From NCBI GenBank assembly GCA_028697435.1, contig JAQVFD010000133.1, positions 1 to 6,324 on the forward strand: 6,324 nucleotides of DNA, given 5' to 3'. Every line of letters starts with the position of its first letter. Position 1 is the stretch's first letter. A program made the position numbers and the translations under genes. This document shows positions 1 through 5,553 of the stretch, piece after piece. The DNA is from Clostridiaceae bacterium. Lineage in GTDB: Bacteria > Bacillota > Clostridia > Lutisporales > Lutisporaceae. The notes under the pieces were generated by a model. The model did not search any database, had not been told where the DNA came from, and was given only the letters and a program-made list of their open reading frames with translations.

Positions 1-339
1 GCTGCCTTTTTTCAGAAGCTCGGTATATTCCAAAGGCTTAAACGCATATTCCTTATAAGCGCCATAATCTTCTGCATTCACAACATCAAAGTGACTGAGC
101 AGAACCACAGTCTTTTTACACCCAGATTCACCCTCCATCAAAGCATGTACATAGTACCTTCCGAAGGGATCATTCTTAATGGGGTTCATACATGTATTAT
201 TGGGATTGTTTTTAAAGTAATCCATTCTCATGATTATTTCATAGATCTTTTCTGCCATTTCTATTTCCCCGGGTGTCTCTGATATGCTTGGGACACTGCA
301 AAGCTCCATCAACAAACTTTTCATTCTGTCAACATCCAT
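1..339 (-). CDS. rocB: RocB-like M20 family metallopeptidase, N-terminal part (runs off left edge)
   Basis: This is the first 113 residues of a gene whose C-terminal remainder lies beyond position 1. RocB-type proteins belong to the M20/M25/M40 zinc peptidase superfamily and are associated with arginine catabolism; their exact reaction is poorly defined. The N-terminus has the usual M20 opening, with LCSVPSISETPGE around residues 13-25. It continues with a DPFGRYYVHALMEG stretch at 57-70 and the block VVLLSHFDVVNAEDYG at 78-93. H83 and D85 form the HxD metal-binding motif of the superfamily. The HFDVV...EDYG spelling matches RocB more closely than ArgE or DapE. The family is usually about 540-560 residues, so roughly a fifth is visible. 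The ATG at 339 is preceded by GGAGGG (352-347) with a 7-nt spacer. It is transcribed divergently from the 488-1060 gene. The family call is strong; the substrate is not established. Confidence 0.88.
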   Translation of the reverse strand, partial: MDVDRMKSLLMELCSVPSISETPGEIEMAEKIYEIIMRMDYFKNNPNNTCMNPIKNDPFGRYYVHALMEGESGCKKTVVLLSHFDVVNAEDYGAYKEYAFKPLEYTELLKKGS

Positions 340-375
340 TTATAATCCCTCCGTTTTCGTAACATATATATTATC

Positions 376-404
376 ATTTTAGCAGAATATGGAGTGCTTG
401 GCAT
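376..404 (-). promoter_or_regulatory. Probable sigma-A promoter of the RocB-like gene
   Basis: Read on the minus strand, TAAAAT (381-376) matches the -10 consensus at five of six positions and is preceded by TGC, making an extended -10. ATGCCA (404-399) lies exactly 17 bp upstream and matches TTGACA at four of six positions. Transcription would start near 369, giving a leader of about 30 nt with the GGAGGG ribosome binding site. Prediction by eye only. Confidence 0.5.
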
Positions 405-413
405 CACGGAAAG

Positions 414-442
414 TTTACAAAAGCCAATAATTGGGATAGTAT
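414..442 (+). promoter_or_regulatory. Candidate promoter of the 488-1060 gene
   Basis: TTTACA (414-419, five of six matches to the -35 consensus) and TAGTAT (437-442, four of six) are separated by 17 bp. An alternative is TTGGGA (431-436) with TATTAA (454-459), also 17 bp apart. In the first model the TA tract begins inside the -10 and continues into the start region; in the second it forms the spacer. The two cannot be distinguished without a mapped transcript start. Confidence 0.35.
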
Positions 443-456
443 ATATATATATATAT
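440..456. repeat. (TA)8 dinucleotide microsatellite
   Basis: Eight uninterrupted TA units plus one T lie 31 nt upstream of the ATG at 488, within or just after the probable promoter. Such tracts can change length by replication slippage, and they melt easily. The tract is directly visible; any regulatory role is inference. Confidence 0.9.
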
Positions 457-487
457 TAAGATACTTGTTACAGATGCGGAGGCCAAC

Positions 488-1060
488 ATGTTCAAGAAAA
501 AGAAAAACTATCTGAAACAGATATATAAAATGAATCCGGAGACAAACGCATATATTATTGAGGTCTCGTTGATTGATTATAACGAGATTTTTAATGGCTG
601 GGATCCTTCTCCAATCAAGAGAAGAGACCTTGATCCTGATTTGGTTAGTTTTTTGGAAGAATGTGATTCTGATATTCCACTGGAATTTTCTTTGGAGTTA
701 TTGTTTTATCTGCCCGAAGACCAATATGACCAGGAAAAAGAAAATCTCTCAAGGGTGGGAATTAAGAATTACTTTGACTATTCTGTTCACTTTATCAAAA
801 AAGAGCTGAAGCAGGTCAGAGACAAGATAATTCTTTATATTATAATGGCTATTGCTTTCTTATCTGTGGGATATTTATCAGGACAGCAAGTGGAGCCAAG
901 CTTTTATACTGCTATATTGATAGAGGGGTTTACTATTGGAGGCTGGGTATTTTTATGGGAGGTATTTTCATTATTCTTCTTCTCCAGACAGGAAATCTCC
1001 GGCAGGCTGAAAAGATATATAAGGCTTAAAAATACGAAAATCAGCTTTAAATATAAGTAG
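488..1060 (+). CDS. Conserved-looking two-helix membrane protein of unknown function
   Basis: I do not recognise a named family for this 190-residue protein. It starts with a lysine-rich segment. A soluble acidic region follows (about residues 20-110) containing the notable string WDPSPIKRRDLDPDL at 38-52 and FYLPEDQ at 73-79. Two hydrophobic helices lie at about 115-132 and 141-165, and a basic tail (RLKRYIRLKNTK) ends the protein. There is no signal peptide, and the positive charges on both ends suggest a hairpin in the membrane with both termini in the cytoplasm. From memory, similar unnamed proteins with a WDPSP..RRDLDPDL core and an EGFTIGGWVFLWE-like second helix recur in Clostridia. 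GGAGG at 478-482 is 5 nt before the ATG; the next in-frame ATG (530) has no ribosome binding site. It is apparently monocistronic, with a repeat element starting right after its stop codon. Confidence 0.85.
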   Translation: MFKKKKNYLKQIYKMNPETNAYIIEVSLIDYNEIFNGWDPSPIKRRDLDPDLVSFLEECDSDIPLEFSLELLFYLPEDQYDQEKENLSRVGIKNYFDYSVHFIKKELKQVRDKIILYIIMAIAFLSVGYLSGQQVEPSFYTAILIEGFTIGGWVFLWEVFSLFFFSRQEISGRLKRYIRLKNTKISFKYK

Positions 1061-1088
1061 ATAGTCACGAGACACGGGGATGGTTTGT

Positions 1089-1144
1089 TGTCATTCTGAA
1101 CGCAGTGAAGAATCTTAAGATACTTCGCTATGCTCAGTATGACA
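1089..1144. repeat. Long imperfect inverted repeat, 28-bp arms
   Basis: Arms 1089-1116 and 1117-1144 meet without a loop at TCTTAAGA. Of the 28 pairs, 22 are Watson-Crick, two would be G-U in RNA of the plus strand, and four mismatch (1095/1138, 1100/1133, 1103/1130, 1111/1122). Transcribed, it would give a stable long hairpin, which could protect the 3' end of the upstream mRNA or impede polymerase. It lacks a following T-run, so it is not a classical intrinsic terminator. Confidence 0.85.
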
Positions 1145-1149
1145 TAAAC

Positions 1150-1165
1150 AGGGCTTCGAAGCCCT
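1150..1165. repeat. 16-bp perfect palindrome
   Basis: AGGGCTTCGAAGCCCT reads the same on both strands and lies 5 bp after the long inverted repeat. As RNA it would form a short GC-rich stem. No uridine run follows it, so it does not make a convincing terminator on its own; it is probably part of the composite repeat. Confidence 0.8.
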
Positions 1166-1176
1166 ACCCTAATTCT

Positions 1177-1204
1177 CGTGACTAGCGACTCGTGACTAGC
1201 GACT
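1177..1204. repeat. Two tandem copies of a 14-bp unit
   Basis: CGTGACTAGCGACT occurs at 1177-1190 and again, identical, at 1191-1204. Its first 8 bp overlap the right outer arm of the composite repeat, and the inverse orientation of the same motif (AGTCACGAG) occurs at 1063-1071. Such units can expand or contract by slippage. Confidence 0.9.
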
Positions 1205-1214
1205 AAAGGAACAT

Positions 1215-1243
1215 TTGCCTTATGTATTACGTCTATATTAATG
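1215..1243 (+). promoter_or_regulatory. Weak candidate promoter for the four-gene operon
   Basis: Between the repeat and the TTG start, TTGCCT (1215-1220) could act as -35. An AT-rich stretch TATATTAAT (1234-1242) could hold the -10, but the spacing is imperfect: 15 bp to TATTAA, or 17 bp to the poor TTAATG. The operon needs a promoter somewhere after 1060, since the preceding gene is separated by 226 nt and the repeat. This site is only the best local candidate. Confidence 0.25.
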
Positions 1244-1274
1244 GGTAAGAATGTACACAACAAAAGGGAAAAGT

Positions 1275-1280
1275 GGAGGT
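1275..1280 (+). promoter_or_regulatory. Ribosome binding site that supports a TTG start
   Basis: GGAGGT lies 6 nt upstream of TTG at 1287. The first in-frame ATG (1326) falls inside the hydrophobic core of the signal peptide and has no comparable site, so this sequence decides the start of the 802-residue protein. Confidence 0.8.
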
Positions 1281-1286
1281 TAAACA

Positions 1287-3695
1287 TTGAGAAAAGGATT
1301 TAGAGTAACAGCGGCAATTATCCTGATGCTTGCGATGATTTTAGGATACTTGGGACAGTCGGATGTAAGTGCCGCGACAGATGATTCAATAATTATCAAT
1401 ATGAAAGTAGGCTTTGACAAGTTCTATAAAATCGGCTATACTACGCCGGTTTATTTTGAGATAGAAAACAATTTTCGGGATATTAACGGCGAGCTGCAGC
1501 TGGAAATGCCCAACCAATCTGACAGTATAACGCTATATGCAATCAATGTGAGTTTACCTAAGGGTTCTGTTAAAAAGTTCTTAATGAATGTTCCTATGAA
1601 TGTATTTAACACCAAGGTTAACGTAAATCTATCAGAGGGAGACAACATTATCAGAACAAAAACCTTCAGGATAGATCCCGGTTCAAGTACTGATACCTAT
1701 GCAATAGGGATACTCAGCGACGATTTTGACAGTGTAAGGTACATAAATAAGGTAACCATAAAAAACCCCGGCAGTTTCAGTACGAAAAACATAAAACTGG
1801 ATGAGAACAATTTTCCGGAGGATATTGAGGCGCTGAAGACTTTTAATGTAGTAGTTGTTAACAATTATGATACATCCAGACTCAGCCCGGCTCAATATAG
1901 AACATTGAAAAAGTGGGTTGCTGAGGGCGGAATGCTTATTATTGGAACCGGTCCTTCACAGAATAAGACCCTGGCAGTTTTTAAGGATGATTTTATCACG
2001 GGAGAGGTAGGGGAAGTGAGTATACGTAGAACTTCAAGCCTCAACGAAATGGCAGGAAGCAAGACTGAAGAGGAAATGGACCTCAGTGTATTGGATATAA
2101 CAATGGATAATAGCATACCTGTGATGAAAGACGATGGTTTTGTATTACTGCAGAAGATCGAGATAGGCAAGGGTGTGATTGGAGTAGCCTCCTTTGACTT
2201 TGGAATGGAGCCTCTTTCCACATGGATTGGGAATAGTACCTTTGCGGATAAAGCAATCGTAGCTGTTATGCCGCAGTACTATTTTAATGATATATATCAG
2301 AAAACTATAATGGCAGGGGATAATTTATATTCTATAGACAATGCACTCAGGAATATACCGGAGCTTCCTATGCCCAAGACTTCCCACATGGTGTTCATAT
2401 ATATTGCATATATACTTTTAGCAGCCCCCATAAGCTATCTGATATTGAAGCGTATGGATAAACGGGAGCTTATGTGGGTGACCGTACCTTTACTTTCAAT
2501 AGTGTTTTCGGGAGTTGTATATCTTACCGGTGCGGGAACCAGGCTGACAGGACCCGTCACAAATGTCATATCGCTGGTGGACATTGATAACAGCGGAATT
2601 ATAAGTCCCAAGGTTTATGCGGGAGTTTTTACTCCCAATAAAGACAATATTAGGATTGAAGCAGCAGGTGATTTTGGCATCAGTCTTCTCAGAATGAACA
2701 ACAATTATTACAGAGGGCCTGTTAATGGCGAGAATACATCAAGACGAATAGATTCAAAGATTACCCTTGCCCCTAAGACAGTGCTGGAGTTTTATAAAAG
2801 TGGTGTATGGAGTATGCAGACAATTGCCATGGAAACCGGGGAAGAATTTTCCGGCAAATTGGAAAGTAATCTGAATTATGCAAAAGGCTCCTTTGCAGGG
2901 ACGATAAAAAATACTTCAGGCTTTGACCTGGACGAATGTTATATAATTACTCAAACCCAATATGCAGATGTAGGACCCATAAAAAATGGTGAAACAAAGC
3001 AAATCGATGTAAAACCCAGCAGCTACTTCGGACAAAGATATGAACTTATAAATGCAATATACAAGGATCCCTACTCCGGTCCTAATCGAATTAACCGTAA
3101 TAGCAGGCTTACTCCTGAGCAGATGGCGGAATTCAGGCTGAATCTTCAAAAAAGGCAAGTGCTGGAGTATGGGTTAATGAATGATACATACCAGGGTTAT
3201 GAATCGCAGCTTTTGGCCTGGAGCAGCACTCCTGCAGCTAAAGGTTTGCTGGTAAATGGCGAGGAGACAAAGAAGTACGAAAAAACCTTTATTACCTCTA
3301 AGGCAAATTTGAGCTACAGGGACGGAAATAATGTAGAATATCCTCTTGGCTTTTTGAGACCTACCATAGTTAACAATATGAATAATGGTAATTATGATGA
3401 GTATGGAAAGATGTTTTATGGAAGAGGTTCCTTTGAGGTGCATTATTCAATTGACAATATCAGGCCGGAGGAAATCAGGATACATTTCACGGCAGGGAAT
3501 GCTCAGCGTGTAAAGCAGTACTTATGGGATAACGAAAAAAAGGACTGGGTTGAGGGGGACTACAAAAGCTACTACATGGATGGTGAGCTTTTAAGGAAAT
3601 ATGTAGACAACAGTAACATACTGAAGATTAAAATAGAAGTGGATGATGACAATGTTCAGCTTCCTCAGATTGCTGTGAAGGGAAGTGTCAGATAA
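1287..3695 (+). CDS. Large secreted/membrane-anchored protein with glutamine-amidotransferase-like segment
   Basis: The TTG start yields a clear signal peptide: basic MRKGFR, a hydrophobic core at 8-22, and a probable cut after VSA near residue 29. An extracytoplasmic beta-rich region follows. A Rossmann-like stretch at about 186-222 (FNVVVVNNYDTS, then LKKWVAEGGMLIIGTG) resembles the class I glutamine-amidotransferase-like fold; the GxCxG nucleophile elbow is not seen there, so a binding rather than catalytic role is inferred. Two helices at about 368-387 and 395-414 flank a short basic loop (KRMDKRE), predicted cytoplasmic. This places the remaining 390 or so residues, with no further helix, outside the membrane. 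The KRMDKRELMW loop is typical of large unnamed membrane proteins encoded beside ABC-2 transporters in Bacillota. It heads the operon, and its TAA overlaps the next ATG by 1 nt. It probably partners the exporter; the function is unknown. Confidence 0.85.
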   Translation: MRKGFRVTAAIILMLAMILGYLGQSDVSAATDDSIIINMKVGFDKFYKIGYTTPVYFEIENNFRDINGELQLEMPNQSDSITLYAINVSLPKGSVKKFLMNVPMNVFNTKVNVNLSEGDNIIRTKTFRIDPGSSTDTYAIGILSDDFDSVRYINKVTIKNPGSFSTKNIKLDENNFPEDIEALKTFNVVVVNNYDTSRLSPAQYRTLKKWVAEGGMLIIGTGPSQNKTLAVFKDDFITGEVGEVSIRRTSSLNEMAGSKTEEEMDLSVLDITMDNSIPVMKDDGFVLLQKIEIGKGVIGVASFDFGMEPLSTWIGNSTFADKAIVAVMPQYYFNDIYQKTIMAGDNLYSIDNALRNIPELPMPKTSHMVFIYIAYILLAAPISYLILKRMDKRELMWVTVPLLSIVFSGVVYLTGAGTRLTGPVTNVISLVDIDNSGIISPKVYAGVFTPNKDNIRIEAAGDFGISLLRMNNNYYRGPVNGENTSRRIDSKITLAPKTVLEFYKSGVWSMQTIAMETGEEFSGKLESNLNYAKGSFAGTIKNTSGFDLDECYIITQTQYADVGPIKNGETKQIDVKPSSYFGQRYELINAIYKDPYSGPNRINRNSRLTPEQMAEFRLNLQKRQVLEYGLMNDTYQGYESQLLAWSSTPAAKGLLVNGEETKKYEKTFITSKANLSYRDGNNVEYPLGFLRPTIVNNMNNGNYDEYGKMFYGRGSFEVHYSIDNIRPEEIRIHFTAGNAQRVKQYLWDNEKKDWVEGDYKSYYMDGELLRKYVDNSNILKIKIEVDDDNVQLPQIAVKGSVR

Positions 3696-4624
3696 TGCTT
3701 TCTATTAGAAATTTGAACAAGAAATACGGAAGATTTCAAGCAGTTTCAGATTTAAATCTGGAGATACCGGAGGGAGAAATATTCGGTTTCGTAGGTCCCA
3801 ATGGAGCAGGAAAGACTACTACAATGAAGATAGTATGCGGACTCTTGAGAGCTACCTCCGGAGAAATAACCCTGGATGGTACGGACATTCTGCAAAACAT
3901 TAAAGGAATAAAGGAGAAGATTGGCTACATGCCTGATTTCTTCGGAGTATATGATGACTTAAAAGTTAATGAGTATTTAGAGTTTTACGCATCAATATAT
4001 AACATAAAAGGTCAGGAGAGGAAGAGAATAACCAATGATCTATTGGAACTTGTAGATCTCGTTAGCAAAAGAGAAGCATATGTAGACAGCCTTTCGAGAG
4101 GTATGAAACAGCGTCTGTGCTTAGCGCGCAGCCTGGTTCACAACCCCAGGCTCCTTGTGCTTGACGAACCTGCTTCCGGCATGGATCCCAGAGCAAGGTT
4201 TGAAATGAAGGAAATATTGAAGAATCTGAAGGGTATGGGAAAGACGATAATTATAAGTTCTCATATACTGCCGGAGCTAGCGGAGCTTTGCACCAGCATA
4301 GGAATCATCGACAAGGGCAGAATGGTGATAAGCGGTAGTAATGCAGAGATAATGCAGCAGGTTTATAATAAGAAGATTGTCAGGATAAAGGTCAGAGACA
4401 GGCTTGATGATGCGGTGATGATTCTTAAAGAGTATCCATTTGTCGACAAGCTGTTGACCGGCGAAAATACAATACAGGCAGGCTTCGGAGGCGGAGAGGA
4501 AGAGATGAGCAGGGTACTATCTGATTTGATAAGCAGGGGAATACCTGTTGTATCCTTCGCACCAATGGACGGTAATTTGGAGGATGTATTTATGAAGGTC
4601 ACAAAGGGGGATGAAGAGCAATGA
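3695..4624 (+). CDS. ABC transporter ATP-binding protein (ABC-2/NatA-like)
   Basis: This 309-residue cytoplasmic ATPase should power the permease encoded immediately downstream. Its motifs are in order: Walker A GPNGAGKT at 34-41 (K40), signature LSRGMKQR at 133-140, Walker B LLVLDEP at 153-159 with catalytic E158, D-loop SGMD at 161-164, and the switch histidine H190 in SSHILPE. The Q-loop position reads GYMPDFFGVYDDL (77-89), so the usual glutamine is aspartate D81. A C-terminal extension of about 90 residues follows the nucleotide-binding domain, as is common in drug- and antibiotic-export ATPases of the ABC-2 class; it ends in LEDVFMKVTKG, a typical tail. The ATG at 3695 overlaps the preceding stop codon as TAATG with only a weak purine-rich site upstream, which suggests translational coupling. 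The gene ends in a 4-nt ATGA overlap with the permease gene. The substrate cannot be read from the sequence. Confidence 0.95.
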   Translation: MLSIRNLNKKYGRFQAVSDLNLEIPEGEIFGFVGPNGAGKTTTMKIVCGLLRATSGEITLDGTDILQNIKGIKEKIGYMPDFFGVYDDLKVNEYLEFYASIYNIKGQERKRITNDLLELVDLVSKREAYVDSLSRGMKQRLCLARSLVHNPRLLVLDEPASGMDPRARFEMKEILKNLKGMGKTIIISSHILPELAELCTSIGIIDKGRMVISGSNAEIMQQVYNKKIVRIKVRDRLDDAVMILKEYPFVDKLLTGENTIQAGFGGGEEEMSRVLSDLISRGIPVVSFAPMDGNLEDVFMKVTKGDEEQ

Positions 4625-5520
4625 ATATAAATCCCGTATTTTTAAAGGAATTGAAGGTAAGAATGCGAGGCTGGAAGGCAGCGGGAATAATTGCATTGTA
4701 TCTCTTGGTGCTTACTGCTGTAGCGGTTTTTATAATCTATACCGTATTCACGGATCTCTATACTTCAAGCATTGATCCCCAGGTTTCCATAGGAGCATAT
4801 ACGGGTCTTGCAGTGATACAGTTCATACTGATAATGTTTATTGTCCCTGCACTTACGGCAGGGGCCATATCGGGAGAACGGGAGAAACAGACACTTGATT
4901 TGGTACTGTGTACAAGGCTTAGACCTATTTCAATAATAACCGGAAAGCTTATTGCATCTACCGGTCAGACCCTATTGCTTATCATTGCTTCATTCCCGCT
5001 TTTTTCCATGGTATTTCTGTTCGGAGGAATATCAGCAAAGGAGATAATGCAGCTTTTCGGTTTTTATATTGTGACAGCAGTGACCATAGGCTCTATTGGA
5101 ATATTTTTCTCCACACATCTGAAAAGAACAACAGCATCAACGGTTTTTACGTATGGTACCTTGGCATTCCTGGCCTTTGGAACCATATTCATAGGAGTAT
5201 TCTATATCAGGATTTTTTATAATTGGGATTATCAGAAGTTTCTGCCGATATTGTATTCAAATCCCTTGGCAGGATTCGGTTCGCTGCTGGCAGAGCAATT
5301 CGGGTATTATGGAGGCATTAATGCCTTTTTAGGGCTTTCCGCAGGTTCCGGTCAGAATTCCAATGCTGCGAATGCAATAAGTCCTTGGCTTGGAAATATA
5401 ATATTTGATGTGGTATTGTCGGTAGTGCTGTTAATAATGTCAGCTGCAAGAATAAACCCTGTAAGGAAGAGCTTATTTGATACAGTAAGAATCAAGAGAA
5501 AGATAAAAAATAAAGATTAG
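4621..5520 (+). CDS. ABC-2 type transporter permease
   Basis: This 299-residue integral membrane protein has about six hydrophobic helices, near residues 20-43, 62-80, 113-135, 143-163, 172-196 and 257-276. After helix 2 comes the ABC-2 permease hallmark GAISGEREKQTLDLVL (81-96), which in this family lies on the cytoplasmic coupling segment that contacts the ATPase. The N-terminus (MNINPVFLKELKVRMRG) is the usual amphipathic lead-in. A glycine/alanine/asparagine-rich stretch around 230-250 between helices 5 and 6 is probably an external loop. The short basic tail (RIKRKIKNK) suggests a cytoplasmic C-terminus. The start overlaps the ATPase stop by 4 nt (ATGA) and has GGGGG at 4606-4610, 10 nt upstream, so coupled translation is likely. 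As an ABC-2 permease it would form a dimer with two ATPase subunits. Export of a lipid, peptide or polysaccharide is possible; none is indicated by the sequence. Confidence 0.93.
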   Translation: MNINPVFLKELKVRMRGWKAAGIIALYLLVLTAVAVFIIYTVFTDLYTSSIDPQVSIGAYTGLAVIQFILIMFIVPALTAGAISGEREKQTLDLVLCTRLRPISIITGKLIASTGQTLLLIIASFPLFSMVFLFGGISAKEIMQLFGFYIVTAVTIGSIGIFFSTHLKRTTASTVFTYGTLAFLAFGTIFIGVFYIRIFYNWDYQKFLPILYSNPLAGFGSLLAEQFGYYGGINAFLGLSAGSGQNSNAANAISPWLGNIIFDVVLSVVLLIMSAARINPVRKSLFDTVRIKRKIKNKD

Positions 5521-5540
5521 GTGCTAAGGCGCTTCGGGAT

Positions 5541-5548
5541 GGAGGTGA
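5541..5548 (+). promoter_or_regulatory. Near-perfect Shine-Dalgarno that favours a GTG start
   Basis: GGAGGTGA is complementary to the 16S rRNA 3' end over eight bases and lies 5 nt before GTG at 5554. It overlaps the in-frame ATG at 5539, so that earlier codon would have no ribosome binding site. GTG at 5554 is therefore preferred. Confidence 0.75.
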
Positions 5549-5553
5549 AAGTT

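Larger units (their letters stand above)
1062..1204. repeat. Composite nested palindromic element, about 143 bp (MITE-like dispersed repeat)
   Basis: Three inverted repeats are arranged together. Outer arms of 11 bp match perfectly (TAGTCACGAGA at 1062-1072 with TCTCGTGACTA at 1174-1184). Inside is a long imperfect palindrome (1089-1144) and then a short perfect palindrome (1150-1165). A 14-bp tandem repeat extends the right side to 1204. The element fills most of the gap between the two plus-strand genes and begins 2 nt after the stop codon of the upstream one. The inner palindrome starts TGTCATTCTGA and includes GAAGAATCTTA, a spelling I recognise from dispersed repeats of many Firmicutes genomes. 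No transposase is present, so mobility, if any, would be in trans. Whether the flanking arms belong to the same element is inference. Confidence 0.75.

Noticed and set aside
91..282. Plus-strand open frame of 63 codons inside the RocB-like gene
   Set aside because: It is the antisense shadow of a well-supported coding frame with conserved M20 motifs and has no ribosome binding site.
1089..1165. Intrinsic transcription terminator after the 488-1060 gene
   Set aside because: Both hairpins are strong, but neither is followed by a T-run on either strand (ATAAACA and ACCCTAATTC follow on the plus strand). A role in mRNA stability is possible; a classical terminator is not supported.
1062..1204. 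CRISPR array
   Set aside because: The two tandem 14-bp copies have no spacer between them and the rest is inverted, not direct, repetition; there are no cas genes.
1205..1286. Riboswitch or T-box in the operon leader
   Set aside because: Only 82 nt separate the repeat from the TTG start, and no conserved riboswitch core, T-box sequence or terminator/antiterminator pair is visible.
904..1287. Minus-strand open frame of 127 codons across the repeat region
   Set aside because: It overlaps the 3' third of the 488-1060 gene antisense and reads through the palindromic repeat. Its VILSIAKYLKILHCVQND stretch is the sort of spurious peptide produced by translating this dispersed repeat, and there is no good ribosome binding site.
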